10,014 nt of DNA, taken from contig JAAFHD010000104.1 in NCBI GenBank assembly GCA_013298245.1, positions 1 to 10,014 on the forward strand, in the 5' to 3' direction. The stretch comes from Alphaproteobacteria bacterium. Lineage in GTDB: Bacteria; Pseudomonadota; Alphaproteobacteria; Acetobacterales; Acetobacteraceae. The position numbers and the translations under genes were made by a program. This document shows, piece after piece, positions 1 through 7,097 of the stretch. Below the pieces are notes generated by a model that was not told the DNA's origin, searched no databases, and worked only from the letters and a program-made list of their open reading frames with translations. Every line of letters begins with the position of its first letter. The first letter of the stretch is position 1.

Positions 1-563
1 GTGCGCGCGATCGGCGGGCTGCGATGCAGGCAATGCGCGCCGGCCAGGCGCCGGCCGCGGAAAATCGCCACGGCGCACATCGGCGCGCGCGAGACCTGGC
101 ACAATTCCGGGTCACCCATGCACCATTCCGTGCCAGCGCCCGCATAGGTGCACAGCATGCGATAGCCCACCGCATCGACATGGAAATTCTTGCACGCATT
201 GCCGGTGACCGCTTCCAGCCGCAGCCGCACCTGCTCATGCCCCGTCATCGCGCAAAACAGCGTGCCGAGGCGATACACATCGGCCAGCAATTCCACCGGC
301 ACCGTGACGGGCAGTTTTTCGGCCAGGCGCTCCACGGCAAGGTCGGGCTTTGCTTCGGCAATCGCGGTGAAGGGCGCGCGCGCCAGGATGGGTGCCAGCA
401 TCGCCTCCCACCCATGCGGCACGTCGCGCAACCAGATCGACAGCGGCACATCGGGGCGCAGCGCGGTCAGCAGCACGCGTTCATCGGCGCTGATCGCGGC
501 ATGCGGGGCGATGGGGGTGGCGCCCACTTCGTCGGGCGCGAAGACTTCGCAGAGGAAGGACAT
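1..563 (-). CDS. DUF1826 domain protein, probably zinc-regulated (3' end beyond the left edge)
   Basis: Function is not established for this family. The frame is open from an ATG at 563 for 187 codons to the window edge without a stop. The protein carries the conserved DUF1826 blocks: VRLRLE (112-117), CKNFHVD (124-130), a stretch RMLCTYAGAGTEW (135-147), AIFRGRR (166-172) and HRSPP (180-184). Family members usually end soon after HRSPP, so only about 10-25 residues are probably missing. H128, D130 and H180 form an HxD...H pattern, and there are nine cysteines (5, 104, 124, 138, 148, 155, 163, 178 among them), which suggests metal binding; that is inference. As I recall, family members sit in Zur-regulated clusters with COG0523/CobW GTPases, which fits the Zur-like box just upstream. 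No Shine-Dalgarno precedes the ATG, so a leaderless mRNA is possible. It shares its strand with the dehydratase gene upstream. Confidence 0.85.
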   Translation of the reverse strand, partial: MSFLCEVFAPDEVGATPIAPHAAISADERVLLTALRPDVPLSIWLRDVPHGWEAMLAPILARAPFTAIAEAKPDLAVERLAEKLPVTVPVELLADVYRLGTLFCAMTGHEQVRLRLEAVTGNACKNFHVDAVGYRMLCTYAGAGTEWCMGDPELCQVSRAPMCAVAIFRGRRLAGAHCLHRSPPIAR

Positions 564-567
564 ACGG

Positions 568-584
568 ACGTTATAGTATAACGT
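568..584. promoter_or_regulatory. Zur-like operator (17-bp perfect inverted repeat)
   Basis: The sequence is ACGTTATAGTATAACGT: two perfect 8-bp arms around a central G. The core TTATA-N-TATAA matches the alphaproteobacterial Zur consensus as I remember it (TGTTATANTATAACA). It is strikingly AT-rich against its surroundings. It ends 4 bp before the DUF1826 ATG (563) and begins inside the region holding the TAA (587-585) of the dehydratase gene. On the minus strand it contains TATACT at 580-575, a plausible -10 element that would start transcription near the ATG itself. Bound Zur would then block the promoter. The match is to a remembered consensus; no matrix scan was run. Confidence 0.75.
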
Positions 585-1532
585 TTAGCCCGCCGCCAAG
601 GCCTCCGCGAAGACCGCCGGATCGGCATTGCCGCCACTGACCACGACGCCGATCGCAGCGCCCTGCACCTTGCCGGCCAGCACGGCGGCCAGCGCGACCG
701 CGCCGCCTGGTTCGACGACGATCTTCAGGTGTTCAAAGGCCATGCGCATCGCGCGGAACACCTCGGCGCGCGTCACCACCACGCCACCCGCGACGCGTGG
801 TGCATTCACGGCGAAGGTGATCTCGCCCGGCATCTTCGACAGCAGCGCATCGCACAAGCCATCGCCCGCGCCGTCATTGGCCAGGCGCTCGCCGGCGCGC
901 AGGGAACGGCCGTAATCGTCCCAGCCTTCCGGCTCTACGGCCCAGACCTTCGCGGCCGGTGCGCGCTCCGCCATCACCAGCGCACATCCGCCCAGCAGCC
1001 CGCCGCCACCGGTGCAGACCGCCAGCGCATCCAGCGGTGGCGCATCATCCAGAAGTTCCAGCGCCAGCGTGCCCTGCCCCGCGATCACATGCGGGTGGTC
1101 GAAGGGCGGCACCAGCACGGCGCCGCGCGCCTCCGCAATGTCACGCGCGAAGGCGTGGCGGTCCACGCCGTGGCGGTCGAAGGGGATGATCTCCGCCCCC
1201 CAACGGCGCGTCGCATCCACCTTCACGGCAGGCGCGTCGGCGGGCATGGCGATGGTCGCGCGCATGCCCAGCAACGCGGCGGAACAGGCGACGGCCTGTC
1301 CGTGATTGCCCGAGCTGTGCGTGACCATATGCGTGCCCGCGGGCAACTGCATCGCAGCGTTCAGCGCGCCGCGCAGCTTGAAACTGCCAGTGCGCTGCAA
1401 GGGTTCGGGCTTGATGAAAACGGCAGCACCCACCGCATCATCGATGGCCGGGTGGCGCAGCATCGGCGTGCGGCGCGCATGGGGCGCGATGCGGGTGGCG
1501 GCGGCCAACACATCGGCGAAGACGGGCATCAT
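585..1532 (-). CDS. PLP-dependent serine/threonine dehydratase-like enzyme
   Basis: This is a fold-type II PLP enzyme of 315 residues, cytoplasmic. K52 in GSFKLRGA (49-56) should form the Schiff base with PLP. SSGNHGQ (73-79) is the substrate/PLP loop, the glycine run TGGGGLLGG (174-182) holds the phosphate, and SGGN (299-302) supplies the serine near the pyridine nitrogen. There is no C-terminal ACT regulatory domain, so it resembles catabolic threonine/serine dehydratases, hydroxyaspartate dehydratases and serine racemases rather than biosynthetic IlvA. The expected reaction is beta-elimination of water and ammonia from a hydroxy-amino acid to a 2-oxo acid; the exact substrate cannot be read. 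The start is ATG 1532 with GGAG at 1541-1544, 8 nt upstream. A second ATG follows immediately. The start overlaps the stop of the oxidoreductase gene as ATGA, so the two are probably translationally coupled. Confidence 0.88.
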   Translation of the reverse strand: MMPVFADVLAAATRIAPHARRTPMLRHPAIDDAVGAAVFIKPEPLQRTGSFKLRGALNAAMQLPAGTHMVTHSSGNHGQAVACSAALLGMRATIAMPADAPAVKVDATRRWGAEIIPFDRHGVDRHAFARDIAEARGAVLVPPFDHPHVIAGQGTLALELLDDAPPLDALAVCTGGGGLLGGCALVMAERAPAAKVWAVEPEGWDDYGRSLRAGERLANDGAGDGLCDALLSKMPGEITFAVNAPRVAGGVVVTRAEVFRAMRMAFEHLKIVVEPGGAVALAAVLAGKVQGAAIGVVVSGGNADPAVFAEALAAG

Positions 1533-2638
1533 GCGAAGCGCTCCGGGCTGACCAGCGCGACCGCGTCCGCGGTGCCTGGTGGTGGTGCCTCACCGCGAAT
1601 CTGCGACGCGATCAACATGCCCGCGGCGGGCGCGGTCTGGATGCCATAGCCACCCTGCCCGCACATCCAGAAAAACCCTGGCAGACGCCCCGGTCCGATC
1701 ACCAGCGAGCGATCCGGCGCGAAGGTGCGCAACCCCGCCCAGCTATGTTCCACGCGCTGCACCTCGATATCCAGCGCCTGCTGCATGCGGTCCACCGCGA
1801 TCGCGACATCATAGTCATCGGGCCAGGCATCCATGGGTTCGCTGTCGATCTCATCGGCGGGGCTGAGCATGATCTTGCTGCGCGCCTCGGGCCGCGCATA
1901 CCAACTGTGGCCGACATCGCCGACCAGGGGCCAGGCGCGCACATCGAAGGGCGCGGGGTCGATGATGCAGGCGGTGCGGCGCTTGGGTTGCAGCCCGACC
2001 TTGGGCTCGCCCGCCAGCCCCGCCACCACATCGCCCCAGGCACCAGCGGCGTTCACCAGCACCGGTGCGGCAAACACCTCTCCGCCCTGGGTTTCCGCAT
2101 GCCACAGCCCGGCATCATGCCAGATGCGCCCCGCACGATGGCGCAGCGCAATGCCGCCACCCAACGCGCGCAACCGCTTCAGATAGCCGGCATGCAGGGC
2201 TGCCACCTCGATGTCGAAGCAGTCGGTTTCCAGCGCGGCCGCGGCGGCATAATCGGCGCGCAAGGCCGGGACCAATTCGCGCGCGCGCGCGACGCTGATC
2301 CGTTCGATCTGCGCGCCACCAGCCACCAATTCATCCAGCGCCGCCACCTGGTCCGCCGGCGCCAATTGCAACACCGGGCGCGGCGCGGCCAGCGGTGTGT
2401 CGGTGAAACCGTCAGGCGGATTCTCGAAAAATTCCTTCGACGCCGCGGTCAGGATTCGAATGTCCAGCGCGCCGTAATTGCGAATCCAGATTGCGGCGCT
2501 GCGCCCGGTCGCGTGGTAGCCGGCACTTTCCTCCGCCTCCAGCAACAAGGTGCGATGCGTGGTCGCGATATTCGCCGCCGCCGTGGCGCCGGCCATGCCG
2601 GCCCCGATCACGATCACCTCGGCGCGCTGCGCGTTCAT
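1529..2638 (-). CDS. FAD-dependent D-amino-acid dehydrogenase, DauA/DAO family
   Basis: This flavoenzyme of about 369 residues should oxidise an amino acid, probably a D-isomer, to the imino acid, passing electrons to a quinone or another acceptor. The N-terminal Rossmann motif is VIGAGMAG (10-17), followed by GYHATGRSAA (40-49). VLVNAAGAWGD, GLQPKRR, a WAGLR motif and the C-terminal GGYGIQTAPAAG complete the DAO fold. From memory the whole chain runs colinear with Pseudomonas aeruginosa D-arginine dehydrogenase. The equivalents of its Y53, R222, Y249 and R305 are kept, but H48 and T50 are Ile and E87 is Val (V89 here), so arginine is unlikely to be the preferred substrate. I prefer ATG 2638 because GAGGA lies 7 nt upstream of it. 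The ATG at 2659 in the same frame adds seven residues but has no ribosome site. It is transcribed divergently from the importer operon and coupled to the dehydratase. Confidence 0.87.
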   Translation of the reverse strand: MNAQRAEVIVIGAGMAGATAAANIATTHRTLLLEAEESAGYHATGRSAAIWIRNYGALDIRILTAASKEFFENPPDGFTDTPLAAPRPVLQLAPADQVAALDELVAGGAQIERISVARARELVPALRADYAAAAALETDCFDIEVAALHAGYLKRLRALGGGIALRHRAGRIWHDAGLWHAETQGGEVFAAPVLVNAAGAWGDVVAGLAGEPKVGLQPKRRTACIIDPAPFDVRAWPLVGDVGHSWYARPEARSKIMLSPADEIDSEPMDAWPDDYDVAIAVDRMQQALDIEVQRVEHSWAGLRTFAPDRSLVIGPGRLPGFFWMCGQGGYGIQTAPAAGMLIASQIRGEAPPPGTADAVALVSPERFA

Positions 2639-2669
2639 TGCGAAATCCTCATCATTCATAAGTGTTGCG

Positions 2670-2705
2670 CGCTGGCGGCGCCGATGCCTAGGCTTACGGC
2701 CAGCG
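2670..2705. promoter_or_regulatory. Nested dyad in the divergent intergenic region, candidate operator
   Basis: The region between the divergent oxidoreductase and importer genes holds nested inverted repeats: CGCTGGC (2670-2676) pairs with GCCAGCG (2699-2705), GCCG (2680-2683) with CGGC (2697-2700), and the centre carries the perfect palindrome GCCTAGGC (2686-2693). The centres differ by about 2 bp, so this is not one perfect dyad. The right arm sits where the -35 element of the rightward promoter would fall. It is a reasonable site for a regulator that controls both directions, but no regulator gene is in the window and GC-rich DNA gives short dyads by chance. Confidence 0.35.
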
Positions 2706-2720
2706 GCATAGAACCGCGCG

Positions 2721-2726
2721 TATAAA
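2721..2726 (+). promoter_or_regulatory. Possible -10 element of the importer operon
   Basis: TATAAA is the only AT-rich hexamer between the divergent genes that resembles a sigma-70 -10 box for rightward transcription. A start near 2733 would leave a leader of about 13 nt that begins with the ribosome site. No -35 consensus lies 16-18 bp upstream (the sequence there is GGCCAG), so if it is real, it would depend on an activator. Confidence 0.3.
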
Positions 2727-2733
2727 TCGCATG

Positions 2734-2740
2734 AGGAGGT
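2734..2740 (+). promoter_or_regulatory. Strong Shine-Dalgarno that sets the start of the solute-binding protein
   Basis: AGGAGGT is a near-perfect anti-16S match. It lies 5 nt before ATG 2746 and only 2 nt before ATG 2743. The upstream in-frame ATG at 2731 overlaps this site and cannot be the start it serves. Confidence 0.8.
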
Positions 2741-2745
2741 CCATG

Positions 2746-4098
2746 ATGTCCAAGTCTGAGGTCACACGCCGGGCGACGCTCGGCGCGGGCGTTGCCGCTG
2801 TTGGCACGCTGACGGCGCCGGCCGTGTTCGGCCAGCCCACCACCACCATCCGTTGCGGCTTCTGGGACCATTGGGTTCCCGCCGGCAATGACGCGCTGCG
2901 CCGCCTTTGCGCGCAATGGGGTGAGCGCAACCGCGCCAACGTGAATGTCGATTTCATCACCTCGGTCGGCAACCAGAACCTGCTGACGATCGCCGCCCAG
3001 GCGCAGTCGCGTTCGGGCCATGACATTCTCTCCTTCCCAACCTGGGAGCCGGCCGCGCATCAGCGCATGCTGGTCAACGTCGATGACGTGATGGGCCGCC
3101 TGATCCGCAAATACGGCCCCGTCACGCCGGCCGCCGAATACCTGGGCAAGCAGGGTGGCAACTGGGTCGCGATTCCGGCGGTGTCGGGCACGCAGATGAA
3201 ACCCGCCTGCGTCCGCTTCGACCTGATGCAGCAGCATGCCGGCATTGATATCCGCGCCATGTGGCCGGCAGAAAACCGCGCAGGCCCCGGCGCCGACACC
3301 TGGACCTGGGACACCTTCGCGCGCGCCGCCGAAGCCTGCAATCGCGCCGGCGTGCCGTTCGGATTGCCCATGGGTTCCTTCACCGATGCGGTGGATTGGC
3401 TGGGCGCGCTGTTCGCCAGCTATGGCGCCAATGTGATGGATGAGCGCGGCAACATCACCGTGCGCAACAACGCGAATCTGCGCGCCGCGGTGGACATGGC
3501 CGTGCGCATTTCGCGCCAGCTGCCGAATGATGTGTGGGCGTGGGATGATGCGTCGAACAATCGCGCGTTGATCAGCGGCCGCTCGGCGCTGATCTTCAAC
3601 CCGCCATCGGCCTGGGTTTCCGCACGGCGCGACAACCCCGCCGTCGGTGCGCAGTGCTGGACGGTGCCGGTGCCTTCGGGTCCGCAGGGCCGCTTCGTCG
3701 GCTACCTGCCGTATTTCTGGGGCATCTGGAATTTCTCGCGCGTGCAGGGGCCGGCGAAGGAACTGCTCGAATTCCTGTCCGACCGCGAACAGGCGGATGC
3801 GCAGACCAGCACCAGCGCGGGCTATGACATCCCGCCCTTCCTGTCGATGAACGACTTCAATGTGTGGTCCACCGAAGGCCCGCCGGTCGGCACGGTGTAC
3901 AATTATCCGCTGCGCGCGCACCACAATGCGCGCACCAGCGTGGCCTTCGCGCCGGCGCCGGCGAACCTGGCGGTGCAGGCCTACAACCAGGCGCTGAACA
4001 CCAAGCTCATCGCGCGCATCGTGCAGGCGAATGAGAGCGTGGACACCGCCTTCGGCTGGCTTGAGCGCGAGCTGAACACCATCCGCCGCGGCGGCTGA
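2746..4098 (+). CDS. Extracellular solute-binding protein family 1 (CUT1-type ABC importer), Tat-exported
   Basis: This is the periplasmic receptor of the ABC importer encoded just downstream. It has 450 residues from ATG 2746, typical for UgpB/MalE-like proteins. The N-terminus has a twin-arginine motif (TRRATLGAG, R8-R9), a hydrophobic stretch to about residue 26, and a likely cleavage near VFG-QP (29/30), so it should be exported folded through Tat. The mature part has the family-1 pattern: a first beta strand TTTIRCGFWDHW, an early DILSFPTWEP segment, aromatic-rich ligand-cleft stretches (PAENRAGPGADTWTWDTF; YLPYFWGIWNFS) and a C-terminal FGWLERELN helix. The many tryptophans suit stacking against a sugar or ring, but the ligand cannot be named. 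ATG 2743 is a possible one-codon-longer start. A 52-bp gap with a GC hairpin separates it from the first permease. Confidence 0.88.
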   Translation: MSKSEVTRRATLGAGVAAVGTLTAPAVFGQPTTTIRCGFWDHWVPAGNDALRRLCAQWGERNRANVNVDFITSVGNQNLLTIAAQAQSRSGHDILSFPTWEPAAHQRMLVNVDDVMGRLIRKYGPVTPAAEYLGKQGGNWVAIPAVSGTQMKPACVRFDLMQQHAGIDIRAMWPAENRAGPGADTWTWDTFARAAEACNRAGVPFGLPMGSFTDAVDWLGALFASYGANVMDERGNITVRNNANLRAAVDMAVRISRQLPNDVWAWDDASNNRALISGRSALIFNPPSAWVSARRDNPAVGAQCWTVPVPSGPQGRFVGYLPYFWGIWNFSRVQGPAKELLEFLSDREQADAQTSTSAGYDIPPFLSMNDFNVWSTEGPPVGTVYNYPLRAHHNARTSVAFAPAPANLAVQAYNQALNTKLIARIVQANESVDTAFGWLERELNTIRRGG

Positions 4099-4108
4099 AT
4101 AGCGTATC

Positions 4109-4130
4109 GGGGGCGGCGCCCGCCGCCCCC
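4109..4130 (+). promoter_or_regulatory. Perfect 10-bp GC hairpin between binding-protein and permease genes
   Basis: GGGGGCGGCG (4109-4118) is followed by two C and then by CGCCGCCCCC (4121-4130), a perfect inverted repeat that folds as at least a 9-bp stem with a 4-nt loop. It begins 10 nt after the TGA of the binding-protein gene. No U-run follows (ACTTCCG), so a full intrinsic terminator is unlikely. Hairpins in this position in ABC operons, for example malE-malF, protect the upstream mRNA and let the binding protein be made in excess over the membrane parts; that role here is inference. Confidence 0.7.
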
Positions 4131-4150
4131 ACTTCCGCCGGAGATTCTAC

Positions 4151-5083
4151 ATGGCCGACAGCATGACCGCGGCAGTGACCGCGGCGGCGCAACCGCGCAG
4201 CAGCAGCCTGCAAAGGCTTGCGCGCCGACGTTCCTCCATCGCCTTCCTGATGACGCTGCCGTTGATCTGCGTGATCCTGGGCCTGGTGGTCTATCCGGCG
4301 GGCTACGCGATCTATCTCTCCATGCTCAGCCGGCGCATGGATGAATTCGTCGGCCTCACGCAGTACGATATCCTGATCGAGAGCGACACCTTCTGGCTGG
4401 TCGTCTTCCAATCCTGTTTCTTCGCCGTCACCGCCGTCATCGCCAAGGCCGCCATCGGCTTCTGGCTGGCGCATATGCTGCACCACATCCCCACCAAGGG
4501 TCAGCGCAAATGGCGCGGCATGCTGCTGGTGCCATGGGTGATCCCACCCGCACTTTCGACGCTCGGCTGGTGGTGGATGTACGACCCCACCTATTCCTCG
4601 CTGAACTGGATTCTCGCGATCTTCGCGGTGCCCGCAGTGCCCTGGCTGGGCGAACCCTGGTGGGCGCGCGTGTCGGTCATCATCGTGAACGTCTGGTACG
4701 GCGCGCCCTTCTTCATGATCATGTATCTGGCCGCGCTGAAATCCGTGCCCGAACAACTCTACGAAGCGGCCGCCATCGACGGCGCATCATCCTGGCAGCG
4801 CCTGCGCTACATCACGCTGCCGATGATGCAGAACATCATCTCCATCACCGTGCTGTTCAGCCTGATCGTGACATTCGCGAATTACGACATCGTCCGCGTG
4901 CTGACCAATGGCGGCCCGCGCGACCTGACGCACCTCTTCGCCACCTACGCGTTCCAGGTGGGGATTCTCTCGGGCAACATCCCGCGGGGTGCGGCGGTTT
5001 CGCTCTTCATGCTGCCGCTGCTCGCGGTCTTCGCCTTCTTCATCCTGCGCGGCGTCAACCAGCGCAACAAGGAGATGAATTGA
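4151..5083 (+). CDS. ABC sugar-type importer permease, MalF/UgpA-like
   Basis: This is an inner-membrane channel subunit of 310 residues. A basic cytoplasmic N-terminus (RRLARRR-like, about 20-27) leads into the first membrane segment (about 30-56). Further hydrophobic segments lie around SCFFAVTAVIAKAAIGF, LVPWVIPPALSTLGWWW, VIIVNVWYGAPFFMIMYLAAL, IISITVLFSLIVTF and LFMLPLLAVFAFFIL, giving about six in all. The EAA loop that docks on the ATPase is EAAAIDGASSWQRLRYITLP starting at E205, with the conserved G211. NGGP after the fifth helix is usual for this family. The start ATG 4151 has GGAG 7 nt upstream. The stop overlaps the next permease start (TGATG), so the two permeases are translationally coupled and should form a heterodimer. 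Confidence 0.92.
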   Translation: MADSMTAAVTAAAQPRSSSLQRLARRRSSIAFLMTLPLICVILGLVVYPAGYAIYLSMLSRRMDEFVGLTQYDILIESDTFWLVVFQSCFFAVTAVIAKAAIGFWLAHMLHHIPTKGQRKWRGMLLVPWVIPPALSTLGWWWMYDPTYSSLNWILAIFAVPAVPWLGEPWWARVSVIIVNVWYGAPFFMIMYLAALKSVPEQLYEAAAIDGASSWQRLRYITLPMMQNIISITVLFSLIVTFANYDIVRVLTNGGPRDLTHLFATYAFQVGILSGNIPRGAAVSLFMLPLLAVFAFFILRGVNQRNKEMN

Positions 5084-5955
5084 TGTCGGCCACCATCGGT
5101 CGCCGCTCCGGCAGCCTGCGCGCAGAGCGCCGCTGGGCGCTCTGGACCGCCTACATCTCGCTCATCATCGCCTGCGTCATCTTCCTGATGCCGCCGGTCT
5201 ACATGCTGATCACCTCGCTCAAGACCAACGCCGATATCGCGAACCTGCAGGGCAACCCTTGGATCGTCACCAACCCGACGCTGGAGCACTACCGCTCCAT
5301 CATCGGCAACCCGCTTTTCCTCACCTTCTTCTGGAACAGCATCAAGGTGACAGTCCTGACCGTGGTGGTTTCCATGGTGATCTCGGTGCTCGCGGCCTTC
5401 GCGCTGGCGCGCATGCGTTTCTGGGGTTCGCAATGGTTGGCCACCGGCGTGTTCCTGACCTACCTGGTGCCGGATACGCTGCTGTTCATCCCGCTCTACC
5501 AGATCGTTGGTGGCCTGGGGCTGCTCAACAACACCTGGGGCCTGGTGCTGGTGTACCCCACGCTGACCGTGCCCTTCTGCACCTGGATCATGATCGGCTA
5601 TTTTGCTTCGATCCCTAAGGAACTCGACGAGGCCGCGCTGATCGACGGCGCATCCTGGCCGCAGATGCTGATCAAGATCTTCATCCCCGTCGCACTGCCT
5701 GGCATCATCGCCGCGACCATCTTCGCCTTCACGGTGTCATGGGCGGCCTTCGTCTACCCCACCGCCTTCATCACCACGCCCGACCAGATGCCGCTGACGA
5801 TCGGCGTCGTCTCCACGCTGGTGCGCGGCGACACCTTCGCCTGGGGGCAGATCATGGCGGGCGCTTTGCTGGCCGCATTGCCGCCGGTGATCGTCTACGC
5901 ATTTCTCATGGACTATTACATCGCCGGCCTGACCGCTGGTGCTACGAAGGGATAA
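5083..5955 (+). CDS. ABC sugar-type importer permease, MalG/UgpE-like
   Basis: This is the second channel subunit, 290 residues. It opens with a basic segment, then a first membrane helix (about 20-45, ending [12 protein letters not shown], a pattern typical of MalG-like proteins). The periplasmic loop contains the PTLEHYRSI family motif, followed by [20 protein letters not shown] and the block [12 protein letters not shown]. The EAA loop is [20 protein letters not shown] from E183 with G189, and the C-terminus ends in a helix and the tail [11 protein letters not shown], as in MalG homologues. The start is ATG 5083, which overlaps the TGA of the first permease; GGAG at 5071-5074 is 8 nt upstream. 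The frame is open further upstream, to 4510, but that part lies antiphase over the first permease and is not coding. The stop is 7 nt before the ATPase gene. Confidence 0.92.
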   Translation: MSATIGRRSGSLRAERRWALWTAYISLIIACVIFLMPPVYMLITSLKTNADIANLQGNPWIVTNPTLEHYRSIIGNPLFLTFFWNSIKVTVLTVVVSMVISVLAAFALARMRFWGSQWLATGVFLTYLVPDTLLFIPLYQIVGGLGLLNNTWGLVLVYPTLTVPFCTWIMIGYFASIPKELDEAALIDGASWPQMLIKIFIPVALPGIIAATIFAFTVSWAAFVYPTAFITTPDQMPLTIGVVSTLVRGDTFAWGQIMAGALLAALPPVIVYAFLMDYYIAGLTAGATKG

Positions 5956-5962
5956 CGCCGCG

Positions 5963-7048
5963 ATGGCCAATGTTTCTCTGCGCAATCTCGTCAAGGAATA
6001 TGACGGCGGCGTGCAGGCCGTGAAAGGCATCAACCTCGATATCCAGGACCATGAATTCGTGGTGCTGGTCGGGCCGTCCGGCTGCGGCAAGACGACCACG
6101 CTGCGCATGATCGCCGGCCTCGAGGAGATCACCAAGGGCGAGATCGATATCGGCGGCAATGTCGTCAATGACGTCCCGCCGCGTGACCGCGATATCGCGA
6201 TGGTGTTCCAGAACTACGCGCTCTATCCGCACATGTCGGTCTACGACAACATGGCTTTCGGCCTGACGCTGCGCAAATTCGCGCGCTCGGAGATCGACAA
6301 GCGCGTGAAGAACGCGGCGCGCATCCTGGACATCGAAGCCCTGCTGGAACGCAAGCCGAAAGCTCTCTCCGGCGGCCAGCGCCAGCGTGTGGCGATGGGC
6401 CGCGCCATCGTGCGCGACCCCAAGGTTTTCCTGTTCGACGAACCGCTCTCCAACCTCGACGCCAAGCTGCGCGTGCAGATGCGCACCGAGATCAAGAAGG
6501 TCCACCAGACCGTCCGCACCACCACCGTCTACGTCACGCATGACCAGGTGGAGGCGATGACGCTGGCCGACCGCGTGGTGGTGATGAACCATGGCATCAT
6601 CGAACAGGTCGGACCGCCGCAGGAATTGTACCACCACCCGACAACGCGCTTCGTCGCCGGCTTCATCGGCAGCCCGGCGATGAACTTCATCCCCGCGCGC
6701 GTCGAGAACGATGCTGTCCACCTGGCGGACGGCACCTTCCTGCCCATCCCCGATGCGCGGCGCGAACGCTATGCGCCAGCCGCCGGCCGTGACCTGCTCT
6801 TTGGCATCCGCCCGGAGCATTTGACCGAACAGCGCATCGGCCCCAACCGCGCCGACATCATCATCACGCCCGAGGTGATCGAGCCAATGGGCATGGAAAC
6901 GCTGGTGCATTTCCACTTCGGCGATGCGCGGGATTTCTGCGCGAAGATCGACCCGACGGCGCATGCCGCACCCGGCGAACGCCTGGTGCTGACCGCCGAT
7001 ATGTCCAACATGCACCTGCTGGATGCGGCGACGGGACGCGTGCTGTAG
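5963..7048 (+). CDS. ABC importer ATPase, MalK/UgpC-type
   Basis: This is the nucleotide-binding subunit that powers the importer on the cytoplasmic face, 361 residues. All ATPase motifs are intact: Walker [10 protein letters not shown] (37-45), Q-loop Q83 in [11 protein letters not shown], signature LSGGQ (135-139), Walker B VFLFDEP with catalytic E160, D-loop SNLD (163-166) and switch H193 in [14 protein letters not shown]. Residues from about 235 form the C-terminal regulatory OB/TOBE region of the MalK group (MNFIPARV near its start, GIRPEHL in the middle). I chose ATG 5963 because [13 protein letters not shown] aligns with the usual family N-terminus; a GTG at 5939 would overlap the permease. 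The ribosome site is weak (AAGGGA at 5947-5952, 10 nt away). ATPases of this type are named UgpC automatically, but the ligand is unknown. Confidence 0.94.
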   Translation: MANVSLRNLVKEYDGGVQAVKGINLDIQDHEFVVLVGPSGCGKTTTLRMIAGLEEITKGEIDIGGNVVNDVPPRDRDIAMVFQNYALYPHMSVYDNMAFGLTLRKFARSEIDKRVKNAARILDIEALLERKPKALSGGQRQRVAMGRAIVRDPKVFLFDEPLSNLDAKLRVQMRTEIKKVHQTVRTTTVYVTHDQVEAMTLADRVVVMNHGIIEQVGPPQELYHHPTTRFVAGFIGSPAMNFIPARVENDAVHLADGTFLPIPDARRERYAPAAGRDLLFGIRPEHLTEQRIGPNRADIIITPEVIEPMGMETLVHFHFGDARDFCAKIDPTAHAAPGERLVLTADMSNMHLLDAATGRVL

Positions 7049-7057
7049 CGCTGGCAC

Positions 7058-7067
7058 TGCAATTGCA
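7058..7067. promoter_or_regulatory. Perfect 10-bp palindrome in the ATPase-Bug gap
   Basis: TGCAATTGCA is a perfect 10-bp palindrome in the 49-bp gap between the ATPase and Bug genes. It could be an operator for an internal promoter of the Bug gene. No matching -35/-10 pair is convincing, and a palindrome of this length can be chance. Confidence 0.25.
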
Positions 7068-7074
7068 AAGCAAC

Positions 7075-7097
7075 GCAGGTTCAACGGGAGAACCTGC
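7075..7097 (+). promoter_or_regulatory. Hairpin presenting the Shine-Dalgarno of the Bug gene in its loop
   Basis: GCAGGTTC (7075-7082) and GAACCTGC (7090-7097) form a perfect 8-bp stem. The 7-nt loop is AACGGGA, and the ribosome site GGGAG (7086-7090) lies in the loop with its last G in the stem. The stem ends immediately before ATG 7098, with no base between. This would place a folded structure inside the ribosome footprint while leaving most of the anti-16S match exposed. The fold is read directly from complementarity; any regulatory effect is inference. Confidence 0.65.

Noticed and set aside
24..581. 185-codon plus-strand frame at the left edge
   Set aside because: The opposite strand encodes a DUF1826 protein with conserved blocks; the plus-strand product is Arg/His-rich without motifs, and it reads through the Zur-like box.
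2731..2733. ATG 2731 as start of the solute-binding protein
   Set aside because: It overlaps the AGGAGGT ribosome site and would add residues before the usual Tat N-region; 2746 (or 2743) is served by that site.
2656..3924. Long open frame of 422 codons on the minus strand, antisense to the solute-binding protein
   Set aside because: It mirrors the high-GC codon bias of the real gene, is rich in Arg, His and Gly without any family motif, and the plus-strand protein is a clear ABC receptor with a signal sequence and ribosome site.
4109..4130. Intrinsic terminator after the solute-binding protein gene
   Set aside because: The hairpin is strong but is followed by ACTTCCG rather than a T-run, and the operon continues with close spacing; it was annotated as an mRNA-structure element instead.
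4510..5082. N-terminal extension of the second permease (191 codons upstream, in frame)
   Set aside because: It overlaps the first permease in another frame, lacks hydrophobic segments, and ATG 5083 has a proper ribosome site and a normal family N-terminus.
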